A DNA stretch of 64,000 nucleotides. Origin: Streptococcus sp. Marseille-Q6470. Its GTDB lineage: Bacteria > Bacillota > Bacilli > Lactobacillales > Streptococcaceae. This document shows positions 51,909-62,196 of the stretch, piece after piece; positions within the stretch are counted from its first letter, which is position 1, and the number at the start of each line of letters is the position of its first letter. The notes beneath the pieces are model-generated. The model was not told the DNA's origin, made no database searches, and saw only the letters and a list, made by a program, of their open reading frames with translations. The stretch lies in the NCBI RefSeq assembly GCF_946902905.1, contig NZ_OX336385.1:620001-684000 (forward strand), given 5' to 3'. The position numbers and the translations under genes were made by a program.

Positions 51909-53075
51909 TTAATGATTTGAAAAAGTGGCAATGATTCGTTGGCAAACTTCTTCCAACACAGATGTCGGCATGGCTACATTCAAGCGAGCGTGAAGGGCTC
52001 CTTCCTCACCAAAGTCCAAGCCCCTATTCAGGATAACCTTGGCTTCGTCTCTCAAGAGTTTTCTTAGTTCTTCATCGCTAATATCATAGGCTGAAAAATC
52101 AAGCCAAATAAGATAGGTCCCTTGAGGTTTCATGACCTTGATTTTAGTTTCTTTACCAAACAAATCGACTACATAATTAATGTGCTTCTCGATTAGTTCT
52201 TTGAGTTCTGTCAACCAATCTTCACCATAGCGATAGGCAGCTTCTGTTGCTAAGTATCCTAATCCTGAAATTTCATGTTGATTATTCGCAAGCTGGCGTT
52301 TTTGGAAAGCAAGTCTCAACTTAGGATTTTCGATAATAGCGTAGGAATTCTTGGTTCCTGCAATATTGAAAGTTTTGGTAGCACTACTTAAAATCAGTGA
52401 AAATTCTTTGAAGTCTTTATTTACCGTGTTGAATGACTGGTGTTTATGTCCAAACAAGGCCAAGTCTTGGTGAATCTCATCTGAAACTAGCAAGACTCCA
52501 TGTTTTTGACACAGTTGTCCAATCTTCTCTAAGACTTCCTTCTCCCAAACACGTCCACCAGGATTATGAGGATTGCAGAGAACATAGAGTTTCACTTCCT
52601 CTTCGACAAAATCTTTCTCCAATTGATCAAAGTCAATTTCAAAAAGTCCGTCTTTTTCTACTAGAGAGTTGGTGATTAGTCTACGATTATTGAGCTTAAT
52701 ACTGCGAGCAAAAGGAGGATAAACCGGTGTGTTAATGAGGACTGCTTCACCTTCCTTGGTGAAAGCTTGAATGGCTGTTGAAATGGCAGGTACTACTCCT
52801 TCGATAAAGACTAGAGCATCCTTATCAAAGCGATATCCATGATGTTTTTCCTCCCAGTTTTGAACAGCTTCAATCAACCCATCACTAGCATAGGTATAGC
52901 CATAGACTAATTGCTCAGCGTAGTCATGAACAGTCTGACGAATCTCAGGTAACACTTCAAAGTCCATATCAGCAATCCAGGCTGGCAATACTTCTCGGTC
53001 ATTCTCTGCTTCTTTCCATTTGTAGGTATGATGTCCAAAACGATTGGGCAAGGTCGTAAAATCATATTTTCCCAT
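51909..53075 (-). CDS. MalY/PatB-type cystathionine beta-lyase
   Basis: A 388-residue PLP enzyme of aminotransferase class I/II (MalY/PatB branch) that cleaves C-S bonds such as in cystathionine. The PLP lysine is in SSATKTFNIAGTKN near residue 234; substrate contacts include DMDFEVLP and NPHNPGGRVW. Start MGKYDFTTLPNRF at 53075 (AAGGATG upstream). It lies just after the metB-type gene and shares its Met-box promoter. Confidence 0.88.
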   Translation of the reverse strand: MGKYDFTTLPNRFGHHTYKWKEAENDREVLPAWIADMDFEVLPEIRQTVHDYAEQLVYGYTYASDGLIEAVQNWEEKHHGYRFDKDALVFIEGVVPAISTAIQAFTKEGEAVLINTPVYPPFARSIKLNNRRLITNSLVEKDGLFEIDFDQLEKDFVEEEVKLYVLCNPHNPGGRVWEKEVLEKIGQLCQKHGVLLVSDEIHQDLALFGHKHQSFNTVNKDFKEFSLILSSATKTFNIAGTKNSYAIIENPKLRLAFQKRQLANNQHEISGLGYLATEAAYRYGEDWLTELKELIEKHINYVVDLFGKETKIKVMKPQGTYLIWLDFSAYDISDEELRKLLRDEAKVILNRGLDFGEEGALHARLNVAMPTSVLEEVCQRIIATFSNH

Positions 53076-53082
53076 AGTTTTA

Positions 53083-54177
53083 TCATCCTTCCAAGGCTTG
53101 ACGCAAGTCTTCAATCAAATCTCTAACATCCTCAATACCAATAGACAAGCGCAAGAGATCGTCTGTTAGACCATAAGAATGACGAACCTTTGCAGGAATG
53201 TCAGCATGGGTTTGAGTAGTTGGGTATGTAATCAGACTTTCAACCCCACCTAAACTTTCAGCAAAAGAGAATACTTTCAAGGTATTTAAGATATGAGGAA
53301 TACGCTTCTCATCTGCTACTTTAAATGAAATCATCCCCCCACGTCCTGTATACAAGACTTCTTTGACAGCAGGCGATTGTTCTAGAAAGGCTACGATTTC
53401 TTGAGCATTGGCTGTTGAGCGCTCCATACGAAGTGACAAAGTTTTAAGCCCACGAATCAATTGATAACTATCAAATGGTGATAAAACAGCCCCTGTCGTG
53501 TTGAGATTGTAAAAGAGTTTTTCGTATAAATCAGCACTATCTGTCACAACTACACCAGCTAGAACATCATTATGTCCTGCAAGGTATTTTGTCGCTGAAT
53601 GAAGGACTATATCTGCCCCGTATTCAATTGGACGTTGATAGATTGGACTGTAGAAGGTATTGTCCACGACAACTTTAGCACCCTTAGCATGAGCTAATGT
53701 TGACAATTTTTCAATATCAAATTCCAACATCAAAGGGTTGGTTGGTGTTTCAATATAGAGTACATCCACATCCTTTTCTAGCTCAGCAATCAACTCTTCT
53801 TCTGTGTTTGCATAGGTAAAATGGAAGCGACCTTCCTGTTCCACTTGATTGAACCAGCGGAAAGAACCACCGTAAAGGTCACGGACAGCCAAAACCTTAC
53901 TTCCTACTGGAAAGACACTAAAGGCCAACACAATCGCAGACATACCTGAACTAGTCGCTAAAGCATACTTGGCTGATTCAATAGCTGCCAAGACTTCCTC
54001 TGCCTTGCTACGAGTTGGATTTTTTGTGCGGGTATAGTCAAATCCCGTTGATTGACCAAATTCTGGGTGCTGATAAGTCGTTGAAAAGTGAATTGGTGTT
54101 ACCAAAGCACCTGTTGCTTCATCAGACTTGATCCCTGCTTGGGCTAAAATTGTGTTGATATGAAATGATTTGCTCAT
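53083..54177 (-). CDS. metB: cystathionine gamma-synthase-type PLP enzyme
   Basis: A 364-residue enzyme of the Cys/Met metabolism PLP family. The PLP lysine is in HSATKYLAGHND near residue 195; other landmarks are YTRTKNPTR, ATSSGMSAI and TPTNPLM. In pneumococcus the homologue is annotated as cystathionine gamma-synthase; gamma-lyase or beta-lyase activity cannot be excluded from sequence. GGAGG precedes the ATG. It is first in a two-gene transsulfuration operon with a Met-box upstream. Confidence 0.85.
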   Translation of the reverse strand: MSKSFHINTILAQAGIKSDEATGALVTPIHFSTTYQHPEFGQSTGFDYTRTKNPTRSKAEEVLAAIESAKYALATSSGMSAIVLAFSVFPVGSKVLAVRDLYGGSFRWFNQVEQEGRFHFTYANTEEELIAELEKDVDVLYIETPTNPLMLEFDIEKLSTLAHAKGAKVVVDNTFYSPIYQRPIEYGADIVLHSATKYLAGHNDVLAGVVVTDSADLYEKLFYNLNTTGAVLSPFDSYQLIRGLKTLSLRMERSTANAQEIVAFLEQSPAVKEVLYTGRGGMISFKVADEKRIPHILNTLKVFSFAESLGGVESLITYPTTQTHADIPAKVRHSYGLTDDLLRLSIGIEDVRDLIEDLRQALEG

Positions 54178-54203
54178 ACTTTACCTCCAAATCTATAGTA
54201 ACT

Positions 54204-54270
54204 ATTGTACCACTTATTTTGGATCCTTCGTTTTCTTGTTTTCAAGAGCTAGTTATAGTTTCAAACTATA
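54204..54270 (-). promoter_or_regulatory. Met-box and promoter of the metB operon
   Basis: 54254-54270 reads TATAGTTTCAAACTATA, an exact match to the streptococcal Met-box TATAGTTTSAAACTATA bound by the LysR regulators MetR/MtaR (recalled from S. mutans work). About 45 nt downstream is a TACAAT -10 (54209-54204) with a poor -35, as expected for an activator-dependent promoter. Confidence 0.8.
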
Positions 54271-54271
54271 C

Positions 54272-54305
54272 AAAAACGATAGCTTCCTGAGAAACTATCG
54301 TTTTT
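54272..54305 (-). terminator. terminator after aliB
   Basis: AAAAACGATAG pairs with CTATCGTTTTT across a 12-nt loop; the T run follows on the minus strand. It ends aliB 18 nt past its stop and abuts the Met-box. Confidence 0.9.
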
Positions 54306-54322
54306 CCTGTTGAATAGACTGA

Positions 54323-56281
54323 TTATTTAACGTGTTTTGCTAATTCTTCTTGGGCTTTTTTATTAGATTCTTCTTTTTCTTTCAGCCATTTTTGTCTAGC
54401 TTCTTCATACTCAGCCGTTGTGACAACCTTATCTTGCAACTTAACGTATTTATATGATTCAACACCCTTGTTACCCGCTTGAGAGAAAGCAGCAGAGAAT
54501 GGAACTGTTTTTCTGATTCCTGGTGTTCCACCAAGAGATACGTTTGGAAGTGTGAGAGAGCTATCCACCAACCAAGCTTGTGCTTCAGCGTATTTGTCAT
54601 AACGTTTGATCAAATCTTGTTCAGCATTGGCTTCTTCTAGCATCTTAGTGTAGGCATCCAAGCCAACCGCAGTTGCTTTAGCATTACTTTCACCAGGTTC
54701 TAAGCCAAGGTTTTGCAATGAACCACCATTTGTTAGGTTAAGTGTATCAAGATAAGTTGATGGGTCCTGGTAGTCAGGGCTCCAACCACCATTGTAGAGG
54801 TCATAATCTTTTTGGGCAGCTGTGTTAGCAAGATAACCAATGCCATCCATTTCTTCTGTAGTCAGCATTTGAATATCGATGACGACATTATCTGCACCCA
54901 AGACGGACTCGATAGATTGTTTGAAGGAACTTGCCTCTTGGACACCCTTCTTATATGATTGGTCTACTGGCAAGTCTAGATGAATAGGGAATTGTACGCC
55001 TTTAGCTTCCAATTCTTTCTTGGCTTGTGCAAAAGCTTCTTTGGCCTTATCAGCATTATAATAGGCATCTTGTGCATCCGCAAAGTTCACATTTTGCCAT
55101 ACTTGGCCGTAGTTAACCATCTTAGAAGCGACGACATCCCCAAAATCTTTACCATCAAGAGTTACAAATGAAGGTGGAACGAGCAAGTTTCTGATAATCT
55201 TTGTTGCTCCCTCTTCCCCTTGTGACTGAGCTCCATAAGCTGTACGGTCATAGGCAAAGTTAATGGCTTGACGGAATGATTTGTTTAAAACTGCTTCTTG
55301 TTGAGCTGTCTTTTCAGCGTCTGTCGTTTTTGATGTGTGGTTATAAGATTTTCTATCTAAGTTAAAGTTAAAGTAGAAAGAAGTCGCAGTTTGCATACTG
55401 TAGATAATATTATCCTTGTATTTCTCTTGCACACCTGCAAAACTTGAACTATTTGGATAGAGACGGGCAAAACTATAGACACCTTCACTAAAGTTACGAA
55501 CAAGCGCATCTTGGTCGCTTCCATCATAGTATGTCAACTTGACATCATCTACAAATACATTTTTTGCATCCCAATAGTTTGGATTTTTCTTGTATTCAAG
55601 TACAGATTTAGATGTGAATGATTTTAGGATGAATGGACCATTATACAAGATATTTGCTGGATCCACCTTACCAAAATCATCCCCTTTTGAGTTCAAAAAG
55701 TCCGCATTTACTGGGAACAGAATAGTTGCAGTTGTTTTTGAATTCCAATAAGGTTCTGGTTGAGTCAAAGTATATTGAACAGTCTGGTCGTCAATAGCTT
55801 TTACTCCAACTGTTGAAAAGTCTTTAGTTTTTCCGCTAACATAGTCTGCCAAACCAGCAACAGAATCTTGCACTAAATACAAGGCTTCTGAATTTTTATC
55901 TGCAGCATATTTCAAACCTGTCACAAAATCTTGTGCTGTTACAGGCGCATACTCTTCACCATCTGCTGTGTACCATTTGGCGTCCTTACGAAGTTTGTAT
56001 GTATAAGTCAAACCATCTTGGGAAACAGACCAATCTTCTGCCAATGAAGGAATGTAGTTCCCATATTGGTCATTTTCCATCAAGCCATCTACCAAGTTTG
56101 TGACAACATCACCTGTTGTTGCACGGTTTTCTACTAGATAGTTAAGACTAGAAGGATCGTTACTGTATACATAATTGTAAGTCTTTGTAGAACTAGCTGA
56201 ACTACCACAAGCAGTCAATAGTAAACCAGCACTTAAGACGACGCCTGCCAACGTCAGATATTTTGCCTTAGACTTTTTCAT
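54323..56281 (-). CDS. aliB: oligopeptide-binding lipoprotein AliB
   Basis: A 652-residue substrate-binding lipoprotein that feeds peptides to the Ami oligopeptide permease. A signal peptide with lipobox LTAC (lipidated Cys25) is followed by the SBP_bac_5 domain: YVYSNDPSSLNYLVENRATT at the start and GGWSPDYQDPSTYLD in the middle. Length and the C-terminal EESNKKAQEELAKHVK match pneumococcal AliB. Start MKKSKAKYLTLAG at 56281 follows GGAGG. It is monocistronic. Confidence 0.93.
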   Translation of the reverse strand: MKKSKAKYLTLAGVVLSAGLLLTACGSSASSTKTYNYVYSNDPSSLNYLVENRATTGDVVTNLVDGLMENDQYGNYIPSLAEDWSVSQDGLTYTYKLRKDAKWYTADGEEYAPVTAQDFVTGLKYAADKNSEALYLVQDSVAGLADYVSGKTKDFSTVGVKAIDDQTVQYTLTQPEPYWNSKTTATILFPVNADFLNSKGDDFGKVDPANILYNGPFILKSFTSKSVLEYKKNPNYWDAKNVFVDDVKLTYYDGSDQDALVRNFSEGVYSFARLYPNSSSFAGVQEKYKDNIIYSMQTATSFYFNFNLDRKSYNHTSKTTDAEKTAQQEAVLNKSFRQAINFAYDRTAYGAQSQGEEGATKIIRNLLVPPSFVTLDGKDFGDVVASKMVNYGQVWQNVNFADAQDAYYNADKAKEAFAQAKKELEAKGVQFPIHLDLPVDQSYKKGVQEASSFKQSIESVLGADNVVIDIQMLTTEEMDGIGYLANTAAQKDYDLYNGGWSPDYQDPSTYLDTLNLTNGGSLQNLGLEPGESNAKATAVGLDAYTKMLEEANAEQDLIKRYDKYAEAQAWLVDSSLTLPNVSLGGTPGIRKTVPFSAAFSQAGNKGVESYKYVKLQDKVVTTAEYEEARQKWLKEKEESNKKAQEELAKHVK

Positions 56282-56412
56282 CTCCAGAACCTCCAAATTT
56301 AAATATTTGTATCATTATACAGTTAAAGTTTTTTTTAGTCAAGCATTTATGTGTTAAAAATTTACATTTTTCTACATTTTTTATATTTTTTTATATTTTT
56401 TAAAGAAAAAAA

Positions 56413-56453
56413 GAACAATCTAAACTTTTTTTCTTTAAAAGTTCAAACTGTTC
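56413..56453 (-). terminator. terminator after murJ
   Basis: GAACAGTTTGAACTTTT pairs imperfectly with AAAGTTTAGATTGTTC, followed by TTTTTTT on the minus strand. Confidence 0.7.
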
Positions 56454-56470
56454 GTTTTATTTATAAAGCA

Positions 56471-58093
56471 TTATGATAATTTTAATCGTGCTCTCAACTG
56501 GTCAGCTTTTGCCTTTCCAATAACCTTATCCAAGAGTCGAGTATAAAGACTCATGATTCCGTAGAGGCCACCGCCGATTACAGCAATAAAGGCGACATAG
56601 ATAAAACTCCAGAAACGTCCAGTTGGATGGAAAACAAATCCAAGAATCCACTGCAAGAATCCAACTAGGATGAACATCACTAAAGTCAAAATTGTGACTA
56701 AAATTGTTCTCTTCAAGATAATCTTATGGCGAGCACCAGTAATCTGACAGATTTCACGGTACATTAAAACAATTGGGATAATGAGACCGATGGTCGTTGA
56801 AATTAATGGTCCATAACTGTGGAAAATCGCTATTGATGGTAGTTGTAAAACGATCTTAGCAAGTGAACCATAGACAAAATATAAAACTGCCTTACGGTTA
56901 CGGAACATAGCCTGAAGCATTGGAGACAAGACCATGTACAAACCTAGAATTGTTGACTGCAAGACTGCAAAGACAAACAAGCCCAAAGCCAAACTATCAG
57001 GTTTACCGTAAAAGACTGTATAGAGGGGTTCCCCTACCATGACTACTCCAACCGTTGCAGGTAGTAGGAATAAGAAGAGCATAGTAATACTATCTTGCAC
57101 CAACCGAGAAGCTGCTGGTAAATCACCCTTGACATAGTTCTCGGTCAAGAGGGGCAAACCAACGCTACCGATTGATACTCCTACGGAAATCAAAATCATG
57201 GTGATTTTATTAGGATTGGCAGAGAAATAAGAAAACATGACAACCAAATCTTCATTACTGTAGTTGGTAAACCACTTCATGCTATTAATGAAGGTCATTT
57301 GGTCCAAGATTTGGAAAAGTTGAATAGCTGAACCTGTTATAATAAAAGGAATAGCTTCCTTAATCGTATCAACCAGTAGACTCTTACTATCAATCTTATC
57401 TCGAGTTTCAAATACTTTTTGAAGCATACCTTCCTTGTAAAGGAAATAAAGTAAGACAGCGAAGCTAGCTACCATTCCCACAAAAGCCGCAAAGGTAGAT
57501 TGGGTAACCGCCGATAGATAATCTCTTGAACCAAGTTTCATGATGATAAAGGTTGCTAAGAGCATCCAAATAACACGGATAACTTGCTCCGCAATTTGAC
57601 TCATTGCATAAGGCTTGAGATTACTCATTCCTTGGAAAAATCCACGGATAACACTCATAGATGGGAAAATCAAGACCGCCCAAGCTAGACTTTGCATAAT
57701 GGGAATCAAGTCCTTCCCTACACCGGAAAGATCTGCCAACCAAGGCGCAAAGAGATATAAAACCAAAGCAAAGGCAAGACCCAATACAGTCATAAAGCCT
57801 AAGAAGCTCCGAATCAGGGCAAAACTATGCTCTTCCTCATGCATGGTATTGTATTTAGCGACCTGCTTAGCAACTGCAACTGGAATACCTGCTGTCGAAA
57901 TCAACAAGAACCAGGCGTAGATATTATACCCCATGGTAAAGAGACCGTTAGCCGTTGCAGCATATGTTCCCATCCAAATATACCAAGGGATAATGTAAAT
58001 AGCCCCGAGCAAGCGACTGATAAAGTTACTAGCTGTAAGCCAGGCAGTCCCGCGTAACATCTGGGCCTGCTGATGATTATTTTCGTTAGACAT
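56471..58093 (-). CDS. murJ: lipid II flippase MurJ (YtgP type)
   Basis: A 540-residue polytopic protein of the MOP superfamily with about fourteen helices. It moves lipid II across the membrane. The order next to, and divergent from, murE is that of pneumococcal YtgP/MurJ. The N-terminal MLRGTAWLTASNFISRLLGAIY is typical of the family. Start at 58093 has GAGG three nt upstream of GTT-ATG; the first five codons of a longer frame are unlikely. Confidence 0.88.
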   Translation of the reverse strand: MSNENNHQQAQMLRGTAWLTASNFISRLLGAIYIIPWYIWMGTYAATANGLFTMGYNIYAWFLLISTAGIPVAVAKQVAKYNTMHEEEHSFALIRSFLGFMTVLGLAFALVLYLFAPWLADLSGVGKDLIPIMQSLAWAVLIFPSMSVIRGFFQGMSNLKPYAMSQIAEQVIRVIWMLLATFIIMKLGSRDYLSAVTQSTFAAFVGMVASFAVLLYFLYKEGMLQKVFETRDKIDSKSLLVDTIKEAIPFIITGSAIQLFQILDQMTFINSMKWFTNYSNEDLVVMFSYFSANPNKITMILISVGVSIGSVGLPLLTENYVKGDLPAASRLVQDSITMLFLFLLPATVGVVMVGEPLYTVFYGKPDSLALGLFVFAVLQSTILGLYMVLSPMLQAMFRNRKAVLYFVYGSLAKIVLQLPSIAIFHSYGPLISTTIGLIIPIVLMYREICQITGARHKIILKRTILVTILTLVMFILVGFLQWILGFVFHPTGRFWSFIYVAFIAVIGGGLYGIMSLYTRLLDKVIGKAKADQLRARLKLS

Positions 58094-58162
58094 AACTTCC
58101 TCATTCATTTTTAATAACTAGGAAATGTTCCTTATCTTCCATTATAAACTTTTCCTTGTTAC

Positions 58163-58191
58163 TTGTAAAATTCAGACTTTCAGTTTACAAT
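58163..58191 (+). promoter_or_regulatory. murE promoter giving a leaderless or near-leaderless mRNA
   Basis: TTGTAA (58163-58168), a 17-nt spacer and TACAAT (58186-58191), ending seven nt before the murE ATG. The expected transcription start coincides with the ATG or lies one base before it. Confidence 0.7.
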
Positions 58192-58198
58192 AGAAAGT

Positions 58199-59644
58199 AT
58201 GATAAAGATTGAAACCGTATTAGATATTTTAAAGAAAGACGATCTCTTCCGTGAGATTATCGACCAAGGACATTACCACTATAACTACAGCGATGTTATT
58301 TTTGATAGCATTAGTTATGATAGCCGAACAACCAAAGAAAATACTCTATTTTTTGCCAAAGGAGCTGCCTTTAAAAAAGAATATCTGTTTTCAGCTATCT
58401 CACAAGGGCTTGGTTGGTACGTGGCAGAGCAGGACTATGAAGTTGGTATTCCTGTTATTGTTGTTAACAATATCAAGAAAGCCATGAGTTTGATTGCCAT
58501 GGAGTTTTATGGTAATCCTCAGAATAAACTCAAAATTCTTGCTTTCACTGGAACTAAAGGAAAAACAACAGCGGCTTACTTTGCCTATCATATCTTGTCC
58601 CAACGCTACCCAACAGCTCTCTTGTCAACAATGAATACAACTTTAGATGGTAAGACTTTCTTTAAATCTTCCTTCTCAACACCTGAAAATATTGATCTCT
58701 TTGATATGATGGCTCAAGCGGTTAAGAATGGTAGAACTCATCTGGTAATGGAAGTTTCCAGCCAAGCATATCTGGTAAATCGAGTGTATGGTTTAACTTT
58801 CGACGTGGGAGTTTTTCTTAACATCACACCAGACCATATTGGACCGATTGAGCATCCAACCTTTGAAGACTACTTCTACCACAAGCGTCTCTTGATGAAA
58901 AATAGCCGAGCAGTTATCATCAATAGTGATATGGATCACTTCTCTGTACTGAAAGAACAAGTAGAACATCAAGACCATGACTTCTATGGTAGCCAATCTG
59001 ATAATCAAATCGAGAACTCCAAAGCCTTTAGCTTCTCAGCTACTGGTAAATTAGCTGGAGATTATGATATCCAGTTAATTGGATACTTCAACCAAGAAAA
59101 TGCTATTGCAGCTGGACTCGCTTGTCTTCGTCTAGGGGCTAGTCTAGAAGACATCAAAAAAGGGATCGCAACAACTCGCGTTCCTGGTCGTATGGAAGTC
59201 CTCACTCAGAAAAATGGCGCAAAAGTATTCATTGACTACGCACATAACGGTGATAGCTTGAAGAAATTGATCTCAGTCGTTGAAACACATCAGACTGGAA
59301 AGATTGCTTTAGTACTCGGATCAACAGGAAACAAGGGAGAAAGCCGTCGCAAGGACTTTGGACTTCTGCTCGATCAACATCCTGAAATTCAAGTATATCT
59401 AACGGCTGACGATCCAAACTATGAAGATCCAATGGCCATTGCTGATGAAATTAGTAGCTACATCCATCGTCCTGTTGAAAAGATTGCTGACCGTGAGCTA
59501 GCTATCAAGGCTGCGATGTCTGTTACAAGTCAAGAACTGGATGCGGTCATTATCGCTGGTAAAGGTGCTGACTGCTACCAAATTATCCAAGGTAAGAAAG
59601 AAGACTATCCAGGGGATGCTGCTGTTGCAGAACGTTATCTATAG
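58199..59644 (+). CDS. murE: UDP-MurNAc-tripeptide synthetase, L-lysine type
   Basis: A 481-residue Mur ligase that adds the third residue of the peptidoglycan stem. P loop [14 protein letters not shown] near residue 118, [12 protein letters not shown], and the substrate motif [10 protein letters not shown] near residue 402. The DDPN form signals L-lysine, as expected in streptococci (DNPR would signal diaminopimelate). No ribosome binding site is seen and the promoter abuts the ATG. Confidence 0.96.
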   Translation: MIKIETVLDILKKDDLFREIIDQGHYHYNYSDVIFDSISYDSRTTKENTLFFAKGAAFKKEYLFSAISQGLGWYVAEQDYEVGIPVIVVNNIKKAMSLIAMEFYGNPQNKLKILAFTGTKGKTTAAYFAYHILSQRYPTALLSTMNTTLDGKTFFKSSFSTPENIDLFDMMAQAVKNGRTHLVMEVSSQAYLVNRVYGLTFDVGVFLNITPDHIGPIEHPTFEDYFYHKRLLMKNSRAVIINSDMDHFSVLKEQVEHQDHDFYGSQSDNQIENSKAFSFSATGKLAGDYDIQLIGYFNQENAIAAGLACLRLGASLEDIKKGIATTRVPGRMEVLTQKNGAKVFIDYAHNGDSLKKLISVVETHQTGKIALVLGSTGNKGESRRKDFGLLLDQHPEIQVYLTADDPNYEDPMAIADEISSYIHRPVEKIADRELAIKAAMSVTSQELDAVIIAGKGADCYQIIQGKKEDYPGDAAVAERYL

Positions 59645-59653
59645 TATATTTAA

Positions 59654-59681
59654 AGAAGGCTAGGAAAATTCCTAGCCTTCT
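59654..59681. terminator. bidirectional terminator between murE and the DUF1803 gene
   Basis: A perfect 11-bp stem (AGAAGGCTAGG / CCTAGCCTTCT, 6-nt loop) between two converging genes, with T runs on both strands. Confidence 0.9.
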
Positions 59682-59682
59682 T

Positions 59683-60333
59683 CTATTTTTTTCTAAAGAC
59701 GAATCGTTCTTTATCAAATTCTACAGCCAACTCATATTTCCCATCTTCATTTTGAACGATGTAGCCTAATAAGACTAGACTATCAACAAAGATATCACGT
59801 CGTTTCTGTATCAGTTGATTTTTTTTAAGAAACTTGAGCAAAAAAGTAGTCATGTACTTGAGAGCATACTCAGGATTGACATCCCCTAAAATTTCATACA
59901 GTCTCTGCTGTTCTTCCGTCAGTGGATACTGGAACTTGACCTTGTAGAAGTAATTAGACAAGGTCATCCTTTCCCTTGCAAAATCGGTGTACTCTTCTAG
60001 GATAGCTGCATTTGTTTGATTGCGTAATTCTGTCTTATAATCTTTCTCCAGGATTTCTTGATAGATGGGACTATCATCTCTTACAAAGACTTCCTGGTCT
60101 AGTTCAAGAAATTTTGTAGATTCTTGAAAGGGAAGATTGAGATAATAGCGTTTATTTTCTCGAAGGATGAGGCCCGCTTTAATATATTCCTCCATCAGCT
60201 TGTCCACTGGCTGATCTGGAAATTGGGCCTTGATTTGCCGCAAAATTACATAATCCTGCTGGTCTAGATAGTTGATCAAGTCCTTAAAAAAAGGCTGACG
60301 CGTCAAGCGTGTGGGATTAATAATTGTAATCAT
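59683..60333 (-). CDS. DUF1803-like protein of unknown function
   Basis: A 216-residue soluble protein (MITIINPTRLTRQPFFKDLINYL at its start, then alternating helical segments with many aromatic residues). It looks like the DUF1803 family found in streptococci; that identification is from memory. It overlaps the upstream permuted-papain gene by 17 nt. Confidence 0.65.
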   Translation of the reverse strand: MITIINPTRLTRQPFFKDLINYLDQQDYVILRQIKAQFPDQPVDKLMEEYIKAGLILRENKRYYLNLPFQESTKFLELDQEVFVRDDSPIYQEILEKDYKTELRNQTNAAILEEYTDFARERMTLSNYFYKVKFQYPLTEEQQRLYEILGDVNPEYALKYMTTFLLKFLKKNQLIQKRRDIFVDSLVLLGYIVQNEDGKYELAVEFDKERFVFRKK

Positions 60334-60829
60334 CCGTATATCTTTCTTTAAACTGTAGACGGGGAGACTGGGCCAACTGACTGGGATTGGTTCCTGGCTG
60401 ATTCAGAGGCGCAGTTAGTCCTAGTTCTCGGTAGTAATCTTCCCAAAACGAACTAATCTCTTGTTCTCCTTCACCAAACTTCATGGGAATGGTCTCAAAA
60501 ATAGGGAGGATTTCTGCAATAAATTGGGAACAATAGAAACCATCTCCATCCGGATAAAAGGAAGAATTGTAGGGAGCACCTAAAAGGTTTTCTGCTCGCT
60601 TTTTGACTTCTTTATCATCAATCTCTGCATAGCGGTATAGGTCATATACCTTCTCAGCTTCAAAGAAATCTTCAGGGGGCTGGGCTAGGACGCCACCTTC
60701 CGCCGTAGCATGATAGACCTTCCCGTCCAAAAAGATGGCTACATGGCTATAGTTCCCAGTAGATGCCTGGATGGCCTGTCCCATTTCCGTATTTTCTTTC
60801 ACAAAAATCAAATCGCCAGATTCTAACAT
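60317..60829 (-). CDS. YiiX/YebB-type permuted papain-like hydrolase
   Basis: A 170-residue protein of the permuted NlpC/P60-like group. The His comes first (GNYSHVAIFLDGKVYHA near residue 28) and the Cys later (GDGFYCSQFIAEIL near residue 104). Such proteins are proposed to act as amidases or thioesterases on lipids or peptides. No signal peptide is present. AGGAGG supports the start. Confidence 0.8.
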   Translation of the reverse strand: MLESGDLIFVKENTEMGQAIQASTGNYSHVAIFLDGKVYHATAEGGVLAQPPEDFFEAEKVYDLYRYAEIDDKEVKKRAENLLGAPYNSSFYPDGDGFYCSQFIAEILPIFETIPMKFGEGEQEISSFWEDYYRELGLTAPLNQPGTNPSQLAQSPRLQFKERYTDDYNY

Positions 60830-60844
60830 GGTCTCCTCCTAGCA

Positions 60845-60868
60845 AAAAAGGAGCCGAAACTCCTTTTT
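60845..60868 (-). terminator. terminator after ppaC
   Basis: AAAAAGGAG pairs with CTCCTTTTT (6-nt loop); the T run continues on the minus strand. Confidence 0.85.
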
Positions 60869-60892
60869 AACAATGGGTTATCCCCTTTATCA

Positions 60893-61828
60893 TTAAGCAT
60901 TAAAGCTTTCTGTCAATTGTGGTACCACTTGTTTCTTACGTGAAACAGCACCCGGAAGGAAAGCATGATTGTTTTCAAGTTTGAAGTTGAAAGCTGCTTC
61001 TACCTTGTCCATGTTAGCACCAAGGGCCAAAATTTCTGAGTTTGAGTTGACAATGTCTGTAATCATCAAGACAAAGTCAGAGTATCCGTTAGCTGCATTT
61101 ACTGCTTGGATGGCTGCTTCGATTTCAGTTTGGCGTTCCAAGACTTCAGCGATATCAACTGTATTGACTTGAGCCACACGAACGTTGTTTCCGTTCAATT
61201 CAAAAGTCTTAGCATCGATGTCGATCAATTCTTCTGCTGATTTGCTTGCCAAGTTCGTACCAGCCTTGAGCATTGCAAGACCGTATTCTTCCAAGTTCAC
61301 ACCAGCCAATTCAGCCAATTCAGGCGCAATCACTTTATCAGATGGATGAGTTGTTGGAGATTTCAAAAGAAGGGTATCTGAAATCAAACCTGAAAGCATC
61401 AAACCTGCAATTTCTTTTGGTACAGCTACGCCATGCTCTTTGAACATGCGGTATACGATAGAAGATGCTGATCCGACCGGCTCCAAGCGCATATAAAGTG
61501 GGCTCGCTGTTTCAAAGTTAGCCACACGGTGGTGGTCCACAACACCATAAACTTCTACTTCAGCGATATCTGATACTGATTGTTGGAATTCATTGTGGTC
61601 AGTCAAGATAACTTGTTCTGCACCTTCTGCTTTAACTGATGTGATCACGCGTGGTGCTTCCACACCAAAATAGTCCAATACGAAAGCTGTTTCTTCATTT
61701 GGAGTACCAAGAGCTACTGCTTCTGTATCCAAACCATAAGCTTCTTTTGCAAGATAAGCAAAGGCTACAGATGAACCGATAGCATCTGAATCTGGATTTT
61801 GGTGACCAAATACTAGAATCTTAGACAT
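60893..61828 (-). CDS. ppaC: manganese-dependent inorganic pyrophosphatase
   Basis: A 311-residue family II pyrophosphatase (DHH family) that removes pyrophosphate. Metal ligands are [19 protein letters not shown] and VDHHRVAN; the C-terminal DHHA2 domain carries the phosphate-binding [10 protein letters not shown]. Start [12 protein letters not shown] at 61828; a longer frame of 19 residues has no family support. Confidence 0.96.
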   Translation of the reverse strand: MSKILVFGHQNPDSDAIGSSVAFAYLAKEAYGLDTEAVALGTPNEETAFVLDYFGVEAPRVITSVKAEGAEQVILTDHNEFQQSVSDIAEVEVYGVVDHHRVANFETASPLYMRLEPVGSASSIVYRMFKEHGVAVPKEIAGLMLSGLISDTLLLKSPTTHPSDKVIAPELAELAGVNLEEYGLAMLKAGTNLASKSAEELIDIDAKTFELNGNNVRVAQVNTVDIAEVLERQTEIEAAIQAVNAANGYSDFVLMITDIVNSNSEILALGANMDKVEAAFNFKLENNHAFLPGAVSRKKQVVPQLTESFNA

Positions 61829-61911
61829 GATAATACCTCGTTTCTTTATTCTCCTTATTGTAGCATTTTTTTCAATTTTTGACAAAAGTAAGAGGAGTCA
61901 AAGGACTCCCC

Positions 61912-62196
61912 CTACTCTTCAAAATGACTGAGTAAATTTTTTTCTTGGTTTTCAGATAAAAATCTTTCCTTTTGCGCTCTCTTCTTACGTTTGAGAAGGG
62001 CTTCAGCCGACATGGCTTCTTCTTTACTATCGAAACCTTGAGCATAGATGAGTTTTACCGGTAATCGAGCTCGTGTATATTTGGCTCCTTTGCCACTATT
62101 GTGGACAGCAACTCGTTTCTTCACATCTGTTGTATAGCCTGTATAGTAAGAACCATCACGACACTCAACTACATACATATAAGCCTTATGATCCAT
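61912..62196 (-). CDS. GIY-YIG domain protein
   Basis: A 94-residue protein that is essentially one GIY-YIG nuclease domain of the UPF0213/YhbQ type: [20 protein letters not shown], then [16 protein letters not shown] and a Glu in [11 protein letters not shown]. Its substrate is not known. The start at 62196 overlaps the end of the methyltransferase gene by 11 nt, as in many Firmicutes. Confidence 0.9.
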   Translation of the reverse strand: MDHKAYMYVVECRDGSYYTGYTTDVKKRVAVHNSGKGAKYTRARLPVKLIYAQGFDSKEEAMSAEALLKRKKRAQKERFLSENQEKNLLSHFEE

